IMG/VR virus record: IMGVR_UViG_3300048927_000415
Location: 1-38,338 of that record
Source: a virus
Strand: one strand, 5' to 3'
Length of the DNA stretch: 38,338 nucleotides
This document shows positions 30,084-38,190 of this stretch, in pieces (position 1 is the stretch's first letter; every line of letters begins with the position of its first letter). The notes beneath the pieces were generated by a model that saw nothing but the letters and a program-made list of their open reading frames with translations, did no database searches and had not been told where the DNA came from. A program made the translations under genes and the position numbers.

Positions 30084-32753
30084 TTGCCTATTCGCGACGA
30101 CATCAGAAACGAGGTTATCAAGCGCGTGACGGCCGAATTCGGCTTCATGGGCAAGGGTGACTGGCTGCAAAAGGGCAAGTGCCCCCAATGCGGCAAGAAG
30201 GAGCTTTTCACCCGCTCCGATAATCCGATCATTCTTCGGTGCGGTCGTGAGAACCGCTGCGGTTGGGAAGGCGCGACCAAGGATCTGTATCCCGACATTT
30301 TCGATGTCTGGTCGAAGCGATTCCAGCCCACGGAAACGAACCCGACCGCATCGGCGGACGCCTATCTCAGCCACGCGCGCGGCCTCGATCTGGCCGGCAT
30401 GCGCGGCTGCTACACGCAGGAAAACTTCATCGACCGCAGCAGCGGCCACAACAGCGCAACGGTCCGCTTCTCTCTGCCCGGCGGCTCATGGTGGGAACGG
30501 CTGATCGACCAGCCCGGCAGGTTCGAGAAGAAAGCCAATTTCGCGTGGGGCAAGCCGTGGCGCGGTCAGCTGTGGACGGCACCCGACCAGACGCTGGAGG
30601 CCATCGCCCGCGCCGATCGGCTGTTCATCGCAGAAGGCATCTTCGACGCATGGTCGCTTCGACAGGCCGGCCATTTCGCCGGATCGGCCATGTCGTCCAA
30701 CAATTACCCGGAAATCTTCCTGGCCGAATTGCGGCGGGTGATGGCCGCGCAGGAAATCGCGGCAGGGCCGGAACTGGTCTTCGCCTTCGATGTGGGCCGC
30801 GCCGGCACCGAATATAGCCGCAAGTTCGTGAAGCGTGCCCGGCAGGAAGGCTGGCGCGCTACCGCCGCCCAGCCCCGACCCGAGGGGGAGAGCGAGAAGC
30901 TCGACTGGAACGACCTGCTGCAACGCGAACGGCTCGAACTGCAGCATATCGTCGAATATTTGTGGAACGGCGAAGTGCTGCTCGCCGACAGCGCGGCGGA
31001 AAAGGCCTTCCTGCTCTATGACCGCAAGGGCTGGCCCAGCTTCTCCTTCGTCTATGACAATCGCACCTGGTGGGCGCATTTCAACGAAGCGAAGATCGCC
31101 GAAACGATGGCGGCGGACGGCATCACCCGCAAAGCCGCCGCCAAGCTGTGCGCGGACATCAGCGAAATCGCCAACTGCGCCTTCCGCGTCCTGTATTTCC
31201 AGCGCGACGACACGATCGACGAAAGCCAATATTATCTGCGCGTCGATACCCCGAGCGACCGCCCGCCGGCCAAGGCCGCCTTCTCGCCCGCTTCGCTGTC
31301 TGCCAGCGCCGAATTCAAGAAGCGGCTGCTGGGCGTTGCCCCCGGCGCGCAATTTACCGGCACCACCGGCCAGTTGGACAAGCTGATCGCGCTCCAGACG
31401 AGCGGCATCAAGACCGTCGAAACGCTGGATTTCACCGGCTACAGCATCGACCACGGCGCATATGTCCTGGGTGAGATCGCCGTAAAGGGCGGTCGGGTCG
31501 AGCGGGTCAACGACGAAGACTATTTCGACTTTGGCAAGATGTCGCTCAAGCTGCGCTCGCGCGAGCGCATCCTGTCGATCAGCTACGACGCCGACCAGCT
31601 GGACACTTCATGGGTCGCCGACATTTGGACGGCCTACGGCCCTAACGGCATCGTGACGCTAACATTCTGGTTCCTGTCGCTGTTCGCCGAGCAGGTCCGC
31701 AAATCGCAGGGTTCGCTCTTCTTCCTCGAAATGACCGGCGACCCCGGCACCGGCAAATCCACCCTAATCGAGTTCATGTGGCGGACCCTCGGCCGCGACG
31801 GATATGAAGGGTTCGACCCTCAGAAATCGACCAGCGCGGGCATCGCGCGCAACCTGTCGAAGGTTGGCAACCTGCCCATCGTCCTGATCGAGGGCGACCG
31901 GCAGGACGATGGCAAGGGCAGCCACGCCAAGCGCTTCGAGTGGGAGGAACTAAAAACCGCCTTCAACGGCCGCTCGCCCCGCACACGCGGCGTCAAGTCC
32001 GGCGGCAATGAAACCTACGAGCCGCCGATGCGCGGCGCGGTCGCCATATCGCAGAACGCGCCCGTCAACGCCTCTGCGGCGGTGCTGGAGCGTATCGTCC
32101 AGCTGACCTTCGACAAATCCTACTTCGGCGCGCCAGGCAAGGCGGCAGCGGAGCGCATCAAAGCCCGGAAGGTCGATGTGCTGTCCGGCTTCATCATCCA
32201 CGCGATCCGCCGCGAAGACGCCTTCCTCAAGACCTTCTTCGCCAAATTCCGCGAGCATGAAGCCCGGATGATCAAACAGGGTCAGGTCGGCAACGACCGT
32301 CTGATCCTCAACCATTGCCAGCTGCTCGGCGCGCTGGAGGCGCTGCACGAATGGCTCCAGCTTCCCGGCTCAGTTTACCATGAGACGGTGGATTTCATCT
32401 ACCGCGCGGCGGTCAAGCGGCGCGAGGCGCTGTCGGCCGATCATGTCCACGTCCAGCGCTTCTGGGAACTGGTCGATTATCTGGAATCGGCGGAAACGAA
32501 CCTCACGGAAAACCCGATCAACCGGCACCGGAAGGACGACGCCTTCTATGCGATCTCGCTCCCCCATTTCGAAGAACGCTGCCGCGCTCGTGGCCTGACG
32601 CACCCGCCGATCGACGATCTCAAGCGCGTCCTGCCCACGTCCCGGAGCCGCCGTTTCGTCGGCAACAAGCCAATCAACGGCGTCGGCGACAAGCATGTCC
32701 GCTGCTGGGTCTTCGAAAAGCCCGACCACCCCCGCCAACAGGAAAGGCACTGA
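30084..32753 (+). CDS. TOPRIM primase-helicase
   Basis: 889 aa, TTG start 30084. It should open and prime the phage origin. N-terminal zinc ribbon C33, C36, C53, C59; TOPRIM region about 175-250 with E184 (FIAEGIFDA) and FDVG at 235-238, where a DxD would be normal; helicase domain with Walker A GDPGTGKS (552-559) and Walker B-like VLIEGD near 600, then AVAISQNAPVNASAAVLERI. This resembles P4-alpha-type replication proteins, not the rolling-circle A protein of P2, so replication is probably theta. Confidence 0.88.
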   Translation: MPIRDDIRNEVIKRVTAEFGFMGKGDWLQKGKCPQCGKKELFTRSDNPIILRCGRENRCGWEGATKDLYPDIFDVWSKRFQPTETNPTASADAYLSHARGLDLAGMRGCYTQENFIDRSSGHNSATVRFSLPGGSWWERLIDQPGRFEKKANFAWGKPWRGQLWTAPDQTLEAIARADRLFIAEGIFDAWSLRQAGHFAGSAMSSNNYPEIFLAELRRVMAAQEIAAGPELVFAFDVGRAGTEYSRKFVKRARQEGWRATAAQPRPEGESEKLDWNDLLQRERLELQHIVEYLWNGEVLLADSAAEKAFLLYDRKGWPSFSFVYDNRTWWAHFNEAKIAETMAADGITRKAAAKLCADISEIANCAFRVLYFQRDDTIDESQYYLRVDTPSDRPPAKAAFSPASLSASAEFKKRLLGVAPGAQFTGTTGQLDKLIALQTSGIKTVETLDFTGYSIDHGAYVLGEIAVKGGRVERVNDEDYFDFGKMSLKLRSRERILSISYDADQLDTSWVADIWTAYGPNGIVTLTFWFLSLFAEQVRKSQGSLFFLEMTGDPGTGKSTLIEFMWRTLGRDGYEGFDPQKSTSAGIARNLSKVGNLPIVLIEGDRQDDGKGSHAKRFEWEELKTAFNGRSPRTRGVKSGGNETYEPPMRGAVAISQNAPVNASAAVLERIVQLTFDKSYFGAPGKAAAERIKARKVDVLSGFIIHAIRREDAFLKTFFAKFREHEARMIKQGQVGNDRLILNHCQLLGALEALHEWLQLPGSVYHETVDFIYRAAVKRREALSADHVHVQRFWELVDYLESAETNLTENPINRHRKDDAFYAISLPHFEERCRARGLTHPPIDDLKRVLPTSRSRRFVGNKPINGVGDKHVRCWVFEKPDHPRQQERH

Positions 32754-32754
32754 A

Positions 32755-32904
32755 ATGCCCACCCCTTCGACGCGCCTGCACACCATCGCCTGCACCTGTG
32801 ATCGGTGCCGCCCGCTCACCCCGCGCCAGCAGATGCTGGTTCGCGCCTCGCTGGGCGCGATCGGCATGCTGACCGGCGCTCTCATTCCCTTTTTCTTCGG
32901 TTGA
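32755..32904 (+). CDS. small CxCxxC membrane protein, 49 aa
   Basis: ATG 32755 just after the primase stop, with AGGAAAG upstream. CTCDRC near residues 13-18 may bind a metal; the C-terminus is one membrane helix (SLGAIGMLTGALIPFFFG). No family recognised. Confidence 0.6.
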   Translation: MPTPSTRLHTIACTCDRCRPLTPRQQMLVRASLGAIGMLTGALIPFFFG

Positions 32905-32914
32905 AAGGCCTCTC

Positions 32915-33400
32915 ATGACCGCCACGAACTCAATGACGGGCACCCAGCCCTACACCTTTATCTGCGGCGCATGCTGCCGCGAAGAGAACAGCCCGACAGA
33001 TAACATGCCGGGGGGATGGACCGTCATCGCCATGGACTGTTCGGGTGCGCCCTATGTCCGGTGCCCTGACTGCGGCGACCGCCTCCAGCGCGATTTCGAT
33101 GCCCGCATGGATGATTTCCATGGCCTGCCCGGACAAGGGGCAGCAGCTGCCGCGCACGTAGAAAAGATGTTCAGGATCACGGCCCCGAAGCCGCCGGCGT
33201 TCAGCGTCTTTCTCGAAAAGCAGGATGGAGGTGATTTTCGCGTGGCGCTGCTGCCCGAAGCCGTGCTGATGCGCTGGCTGCCGCTAGGCTTCTTCCTCAC
33301 CCCCGCCGAGGCGCGCGCGACCGCGCGCGACCTGATGCACTATGCCGCCCAGGTGGAACGCCCCGGCAAGCTGGTCGAGCAGGGGAGCGCAGCCGCATGA
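32915..33400 (+). CDS. zinc-finger hypothetical protein, 161 aa
   Basis: CGAC at 17-20 and CPDC at 50-53 form a likely zinc ribbon in the first third; the rest is mixed with AEARATARDLMHYAAQ near the C-terminus. AGGCC precedes ATG 32915. The stop overlaps the next start. Probably a nucleic-acid-linked early protein; specific function unknown. Confidence 0.7.
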   Translation: MTATNSMTGTQPYTFICGACCREENSPTDNMPGGWTVIAMDCSGAPYVRCPDCGDRLQRDFDARMDDFHGLPGQGAAAAAHVEKMFRITAPKPPAFSVFLEKQDGGDFRVALLPEAVLMRWLPLGFFLTPAEARATARDLMHYAAQVERPGKLVEQGSAAA

Positions 33401-33609
33401 GGATGAAGCACGACGCCCTGCTCGCGCGCAGCAGCGACCTGCAATTCCAGAAGCGCCGGCGGTCCTTGACGGCCAGCGAAGCCGCGGAACTCGACAATCT
33501 GGAATATCGCTACGAACTACGCATCCGCCGCGTGACGGATCAGATCGCGGCATGCCGCGCCAAGCTGGACCGGCTCTGCGCAATCCGTGACGGGAGGGCA
33601 GCTGCATGA
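33397..33609 (+). CDS. small coiled-coil protein, 70 aa
   Basis: ATG 33397 overlaps the previous stop (ATGA). The sequence is highly charged and predicted helical (LTASEAAELDNLEYRYELRIRRV), suited to a coiled coil, with two Cys near the end. Its stop region overlaps the GapR-like gene. Function unknown. Confidence 0.65.
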   Translation: MRMKHDALLARSSDLQFQKRRRSLTASEAAELDNLEYRYELRIRRVTDQIAACRAKLDRLCAIRDGRAAA

Positions 33610-33995
33610 TCAGCTGCGGTCGCTGCGATACAGGCGCATTGCCAGCGCCTGGGCAGAACCTGCCCGAAGGCTGGCAGATGCACGCGCTCAGCCGAGGAAA
33701 GGGCAGCTATGCTGTCTGCGCGACCTGCCTTCCGAAGATGAGCGACAGCACGCGCGCGACCGGGAACGCCGCCGCTGATCAGCTGCGACTTCTGATCGAG
33801 CGCTGGGAACGGCTCCAGGAGGAGAAAAAGGGCATCGCCGACGATCAGAAAGACGTGATGCTGGAGGCGAAATCCTGCGGTTACGACACCAAAGGCATGA
33901 TGGAGATCATCAAGCTCCGCGCGATGTCCCCGCACGATCGCGCCGAGCGGGACGCCATCATCGAAACCTACCGCGCCTCGCTGGGGATGGACTGA
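33606..33995 (+). CDS. zinc-ribbon/GapR (DUF2312) fusion protein
   Basis: 129 aa. Residues 1-45 carry C4-x2-C7 and C38-x2-C41, a zinc ribbon. Residues about 55-127 match GapR: DQLRLLIERWERLQEEKKG, then GYDTKGMMEIIKLR and ERDAIIETYRASLG. GapR is an alphaproteobacterial nucleoid protein that clamps overtwisted DNA and aids topoisomerases. Host GapR lacks the zinc part, so this is a phage-specific fusion. It may help replication of the phage genome near the primase-helicase. ATG overlaps the preceding gene by four bases. Confidence 0.85.
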   Translation: MISCGRCDTGALPAPGQNLPEGWQMHALSRGKGSYAVCATCLPKMSDSTRATGNAAADQLRLLIERWERLQEEKKGIADDQKDVMLEAKSCGYDTKGMMEIIKLRAMSPHDRAERDAIIETYRASLGMD

Positions 33996-35074
33996 TGGGA
34001 CAGGCGCACACACACCACCTGCTGTCATTTTCGGGAGGCAAGGACTCGCTGGCCTCGCTTTGCAAGGCGGTCGAGCGGCGTGATCGCACGGGACAGGATT
34101 TCCGGGTGTTGGTCGCCAACACCAAAAACGAGAACCCGATCACAGAAGATTATTGGACCAAGATTGAAGCCTTGCTCGGCATATCCTTCGAATATGTCGA
34201 GGCGAATTTCTCAGCAGAGTTCGCGTTCCGCCGCCGGCAGATAGACGTGGAGTGGTCCAAGGAAAAGCGGCGAAAAAAGCACAGCACCGAGTGTAACGAC
34301 CGGCGGGAACAGTTGGGTTTCGTGAAGGCTTGGCGCGAGCGTTGTGACTGCCCGGTGCGGATTTCCTTGCCGGTTCACCCAGACATAATTGGCAGGGCCA
34401 AGGAACTCCTGGCTCCCACCGGCAACGCGTTCCTTGACCTATGCATGCTCAAGGGGCGCTTCCCGTCTCGCATGGCGCAGTTTTGCACCGAGCGGCTCAA
34501 GCTGGAGCCAATCAACAAGGTCGTCCACCCGCTACTTGATGCCGGCGACAATGTGGTTTCTTGGATCGGCGAGCGCGCGGAAGAGAGCGACAGGCGCGCA
34601 AAAAAACCGCCGATCGAGCGCATCCGTTGGCCATCCGGTTCGTCGCTGACCCTCTATCGTCCACTGTTTTATTGGACGGCTGCCGAGTGTTTCGCCATCG
34701 CCAAGCGTCACGGGATTCCACCTAATCCGCTCTATATGATGGGCTTCTCGCGCGTCGGCTGCATGCCCTGCATCAATGAGGATAAGGAAGGGATTGCCCA
34801 GATCGTGGCGCGCTTCCCTGAGATCATCGATCGCATCCGCGAGTGGGAAATAATCGTCGCGCTAGTGAGCCGGCGCGGTGAAGCAACATTCTTCCCGGCC
34901 CCGAGTGTTCTCGGCGATCCTGAGGACTACACCCGCGCCCAGATCGACAAGGTCGTTGCATGGTCGAAGACAACCCGCGGCGGACGACAATTTGACCTTA
35001 TGCAAGCGCTGTGGCGCACCCAAGCCGAGCAAGACGGCCTCATCTGTGAATCTCGATATGGGTTGTGCGAATGA
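33995..35074 (+). CDS. PAPS-reductase-like PP-loop protein
   Basis: 359 aa. The PP-loop SGGKDS is at 13-18, so it should bind ATP and activate a substrate by adenylation or sulfur chemistry. C164 (QFCTERLK) with C256-x2-C259 (GCMPC) could hold an iron-sulfur cluster, as in CysH/DndC relatives. The whole sequence is phage-type PAPS-reductase family. No Dnd B/D/E or sulfate genes are adjacent, so assimilatory sulfur or phosphorothioate roles are unproven; its neighbours suggest nucleic-acid modification. Confidence 0.8.
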   Translation: MGQAHTHHLLSFSGGKDSLASLCKAVERRDRTGQDFRVLVANTKNENPITEDYWTKIEALLGISFEYVEANFSAEFAFRRRQIDVEWSKEKRRKKHSTECNDRREQLGFVKAWRERCDCPVRISLPVHPDIIGRAKELLAPTGNAFLDLCMLKGRFPSRMAQFCTERLKLEPINKVVHPLLDAGDNVVSWIGERAEESDRRAKKPPIERIRWPSGSSLTLYRPLFYWTAAECFAIAKRHGIPPNPLYMMGFSRVGCMPCINEDKEGIAQIVARFPEIIDRIREWEIIVALVSRRGEATFFPAPSVLGDPEDYTRAQIDKVVAWSKTTRGGRQFDLMQALWRTQAEQDGLICESRYGLCE

Positions 35075-35499
35075 CGCATTATCTTCCCGAATCTTGGGAC
35101 GCGATTGTCGCAGAGTGCGAGAGGCGCGAGGCAGGCTGGGCCAAAGCCATGGCGGAAGCAGGCCACGGCGACGAACGCTGGCGTCTATCGGAAAAGCGCG
35201 AAGCCGACATCGCGAAGTGGCATGTCATCGCCGTCCGGATCGCGCGCACTAGCGGCGTCCCCGGCCTAGTCATGGAAGACCTGATCGGCGTCGGCCGCCC
35301 GCCCCAGCCCGAAACCGCGCAGCAGTGGCTTGACCTGCTCGCCATGGTCCGCCGCGCCGTCGATCGCGAAGCCGCGAACGGCGACACCGACGCCTACCGC
35401 AACCTCTACGCCATTTGGCGCTGGTTCCACATCTACGTCCATGTCTGGCGGCTTCCCGCGATCGAGGCGGCCGCCTGCCTGCACGGGAACGCCGCATGA
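35071..35499 (+). CDS. hypothetical protein, 142 aa
   Basis: ATG 35071 overlaps the preceding stop (ATGA), and its stop overlaps the methylase start. The N-terminal half is helical and charged (ESWDAIVAECERREAGWAKA); the C-terminal half has many aromatics (LYAIWRWFHIYVHVWRL). No family recognised. Co-translation with the PP-loop and methylase genes suggests a linked role. Confidence 0.7.
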   Translation: MTHYLPESWDAIVAECERREAGWAKAMAEAGHGDERWRLSEKREADIAKWHVIAVRIARTSGVPGLVMEDLIGVGRPPQPETAQQWLDLLAMVRRAVDREAANGDTDAYRNLYAIWRWFHIYVHVWRLPAIEAAACLHGNAA

Positions 35500-36182
35500 C
35501 CGCCATCACAATCGGCAACGCCACCCTGTTTCAGGGTGACAGCTACAAAATCCTGCCGACGCTTGGCTGGATCGACAATCTCGTCACCGACCCTCCCTAT
35601 GAGTTCCGAGCCGAGGGCGGCGGCATGTATCGGGCCGAGCGGAAGGGCATGGACGATATTCTTGCCGAAGGGCTGGCGGACGGCTTTGATCACAGCATCA
35701 TCAACCCGCTGCTATGCGGCTCCGTCATCGTCTTCTGCCACAACGACCAACTGCCCAGGCTGCTGCCATATCTGGACGGCAGCTTCGAGCGGCAATGCGT
35801 GTGCATCTGGCGGAAAAAGAACCCGCAGCCGGTGGCGAACAAACATTATCGGCCGGTGATGGAGTTCTATATCCATGCGTGGAACCGCGGCTTTCACCCA
35901 CGCGGCTATCTCCAAGACCTCGATCGTATGATCGTCGCGATGTCGCCGCGGGGTGAGGCCAAGTTCGGCCATCCCACGGTGAAGCCTGACGAGGTGATGA
36001 ACAAGATCATCACGAACGTCGCGCCTGGCGTGATCTGCGATCCCTTCATGGGCACCGGCTCCACAGGCGTTGCCGCCATAAAGGCCGGCAGGAAGTTTAT
36101 CGGGATCGAGAAAAACCCCTCCTTTTTCCAAACCGCGCTGGCACGCATCAATGCTGCTGTCACAGCACTGGAGGCCGCATGA
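35496..36182 (+). CDS. DNA methyltransferase (beta-class, N4/N6)
   Basis: 228 aa. Motif IV TDPPY at 31-35 precedes motif I DPFMGTGST at 182-190, the beta order; HPTVKP at 159-164 is the usual motif before it. It methylates adenine N6 or cytosine N4 in DNA with SAM, target site unknown. No restriction enzyme gene is nearby, so it is a solitary methylase for protection or regulation. Confidence 0.9.
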   Translation: MTAITIGNATLFQGDSYKILPTLGWIDNLVTDPPYEFRAEGGGMYRAERKGMDDILAEGLADGFDHSIINPLLCGSVIVFCHNDQLPRLLPYLDGSFERQCVCIWRKKNPQPVANKHYRPVMEFYIHAWNRGFHPRGYLQDLDRMIVAMSPRGEAKFGHPTVKPDEVMNKIITNVAPGVICDPFMGTGSTGVAAIKAGRKFIGIEKNPSFFQTALARINAAVTALEAA

Positions 36183-36868
36183 TCGCCTACGCCTCCAGAA
36201 CGAACACTCGCCGGAATGTAGCTGAGATCAAAGCTGTGAACTGGAGAGGGATGGTTTCGCCGTTCGACCGTGGCGGTCCTATTCTAGAAGGTCTGCCTCA
36301 TGCTGTGGACTGCGGTGCTTGGGCCACCTTCCAAGCGTTCACGCGAGGAGAGAGGTCAACTCCGCTTCCCGATCTGCGCCGGTTCACCGCGACAGTGCAG
36401 CGCTATGGTCGAGACGCCGATTTCATCGTGATCCCAGACATCGTCATGGGAGGAGAACTCAGCTGGCATCTCTCTCAGGCTTGGCTTCGAAAGTTGCGTC
36501 GCTGGCCTCTGATTAAGCGCGTCCGTTTGATGATCGCGGTTCAGAACGGCTTCGATCCGGCCTTGATTGAACCATTCCTTTCACCACGCGTCGGCGTGTT
36601 CGTCGGCGGCGACACCGATTGGAAGCTTTCTACGATGGCCGATTGGGCCTCGATCGCACATCGCAAGGGCGGTCAGTGTCATGTCGGCCGCGTGAATACC
36701 GCTCGCCGAATCGCGCTGTGCGGCAAGGCAGGAATAGACAGCTTTGACGGCACATCAGCCACGAAGTTCGCTGTGACGACCAAGCCGCTGGAGCGCGCTC
36801 GCTATGCGGCGGTGCTGGAGCGGTGCCAGATCGACATCGAACAATATCTACGCGGAGTTGCCGCATGA
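36179..36868 (+). CDS. TGT/DpdA-like transglycosylase candidate
   Basis: 229 aa. The pattern resembles the TGT barrel: AVDCGAW (D44), IPDIV (D87), VQNGF (121-125), VGGDTDW (142-148), HVGRVNT (168-174) and GIDSFDGT (185-192; D187 and D190), the last recalling the catalytic GIDxFDC of TGT. Phage DpdA proteins of this type exchange guanine for a 7-deazaguanine in DNA. No preQ0 synthesis genes are in the window, so the base would come from the host queuosine pathway. Assigned by motif resemblance; other TIM-barrel roles are possible. ATG overlaps the methylase stop. Confidence 0.6.
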   Translation: MIAYASRTNTRRNVAEIKAVNWRGMVSPFDRGGPILEGLPHAVDCGAWATFQAFTRGERSTPLPDLRRFTATVQRYGRDADFIVIPDIVMGGELSWHLSQAWLRKLRRWPLIKRVRLMIAVQNGFDPALIEPFLSPRVGVFVGGDTDWKLSTMADWASIAHRKGGQCHVGRVNTARRIALCGKAGIDSFDGTSATKFAVTTKPLERARYAAVLERCQIDIEQYLRGVAA

Positions 36869-37158
36869 CGGCGACCGATGCCACCGGGCTGCTTAAAGAG
36901 GCTGATGCGGCCAAATGGCTCGGCATCAGTCCTCGGACCTTGCGCAAGCTGCGCCATGACGGCCAGCTTCATTATATCTTGATCCGCACCGCGATACGCT
37001 ACAGCCTTTCAGATCTGCAATCCTACGTCGAGCGCGCCCGCCAATGTCCGTCTATCAAAGAGAAGGCTCCCCCTACTGGTGGTATAGCATCACCCTCCCC
37101 GACGGTCGCCGACTTCGAGGCAGCACGAAGAAGACGGCAAAGCGGGAAGCCAGGCTAG
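36865..37158 (+). CDS. excisionase/HTH protein (MerR-like)
   Basis: 97 aa. LLKEADAAKWLGISPRTLRKL then IRTAIRYSLSDLQSYVER is the HTH_17/excisionase motif. Likely the Cox/Xis equivalent controlling integrase direction. ATG 36865 overlaps the previous stop, and the last 115 bp overlap the integrase start in another frame, an arrangement that couples the two. Confidence 0.8.
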   Translation: MTATDATGLLKEADAAKWLGISPRTLRKLRHDGQLHYILIRTAIRYSLSDLQSYVERARQCPSIKEKAPPTGGIASPSPTVADFEAARRRRQSGKPG

Positions 37159-38156
37159 TCGCCCTTGAAAAGGAGCAAACGGCTCTCGCCGCGCCGCGGC
37201 GCGATCAGGCGTGGCGGTTGCGGGAAGTGCTGGGCACCTATTGGACCGATCACGCGCAAAATCTGCAAACCGCGTCCGTCATGTTCTTCCACTATGAGTT
37301 GCTGTCGGAATTCCTTGGCCCTGATCTCCCGATCGCCGATCTGACTTCATCCCTGTTGCTCGACTATCGGGCGGCGCGGCGCGGCGGCAGCATAAAGGCT
37401 ACCGCCGACATGCTCGATCGCAGCAGCCCGTGGCGCAAACGCGCGCTCGACGACAAGGGGTTCGTCCGCGCCGTGTCGCCGCAAACGGTGAACCGTGATT
37501 TCGCTCACCTGCAGGCGGCGATGAACTGGGCGAAGGACATGCACGGCAAACAGATGCCGTCGATCAACTGGAGGGGGTTGAAGGCGAAGGAAGCGCCGTT
37601 CCGAAATCGCTTTGCGAGCGGCGATGAATTCGCAACCTTGCTGACGACCGCTCACCCGGCAATGCGCGACATCATCTTGTGCGCGGTCACAACCGGCCTG
37701 CGGCGCGGCAACATCTTCTCGATGGAGTGGCACCAGGTCAACCTGCGGGCCTCCACCATCACCTTGCCCAAGCTGAAAGGCGGCAAGCCCCACACGGTGC
37801 AGATCGCGCCTGCTCTGCGCGCCGCGCTGGCGCGAACGAAGCCTGATCAGCGCAAAGGGCCGGTCTTCGACACGACGAACTATAAGAGACGGTGGCATGC
37901 GGCCGTGAAGGCCGCTGGCCTGGTCGATTTCAAATTCCATGACCTTCGCCATACCTTCGCCAGCTGGGCGCGGATCAATGGCGCGGACCTCCTCGACATC
38001 TGCGAGGCGCTTGCCCACTCCAGCGTGTCGGTCACGCAACGCTATGCGCACGTTAAGCCAGAGAGCAAAATGACGGCCTTCGACCGCGTTGCTGAAGCCT
38101 TCGCGTCACAATCCGCGTCACAATCCGCCAGACTGCGGAAGAAAAAGACGGCATAG
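37044..38156 (+). CDS. int: tyrosine integrase
   Basis: 370 aa. Catalyses recombination between attP and the tRNA-Arg attB. Catalytic residues are all visible: R220 (TGLRRGNI), K245, H299-x2-R302 (HDLRHT), H325 (LAHSS) and Y334 (TQRYAHV). An N-terminal arm-binding domain begins with YQREGSPYWWYSITLPDGRR. It ends 70 bp from the attR core, and its last codons (SQSASQSA) contain the right arm-type sites. Confidence 0.95.
   Translation: MSVYQREGSPYWWYSITLPDGRRLRGSTKKTAKREARLVALEKEQTALAAPRRDQAWRLREVLGTYWTDHAQNLQTASVMFFHYELLSEFLGPDLPIADLTSSLLLDYRAARRGGSIKATADMLDRSSPWRKRALDDKGFVRAVSPQTVNRDFAHLQAAMNWAKDMHGKQMPSINWRGLKAKEAPFRNRFASGDEFATLLTTAHPAMRDIILCAVTTGLRRGNIFSMEWHQVNLRASTITLPKLKGGKPHTVQIAPALRAALARTKPDQRKGPVFDTTNYKRRWHAAVKAAGLVDFKFHDLRHTFASWARINGADLLDICEALAHSSVSVTQRYAHVKPESKMTAFDRVAEAFASQSASQSARLRKKKTA
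38105..38125. promoter_or_regulatory. candidate integrase arm-type sites, right arm
   Basis: GTCACAATC at 38105 and 38117, 12 bp apart, inside the integrase C-terminal codons and 101 bp from the att core. They match the left-arm pair at 422/434 in sequence, spacing and orientation. Inferred. Confidence 0.5.
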
Positions 38157-38168
38157 GCCGCGATTTTT

Positions 38169-38185
38169 CGCCTGTTTTCAAGGCG
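38169..38185 (+). terminator. terminator-like hairpin after integrase
   Basis: CGCCT (38169-38173) and AGGCG (38181-38185) with a 7-nt loop, then TTCTG. A weak intrinsic terminator for the early operon placed just before the opposing tRNA. Confidence 0.4.
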
Positions 38186-38190
38186 TTCTG

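Noticed and set aside
33995-35074. DndC phosphorothioation enzyme
   Set aside because: The PP-loop and Cys pattern fit the wider PAPS-reductase family, but no dndB, dndD, dndE or cysteine desulfurase gene is nearby, so the specific call is not supported.
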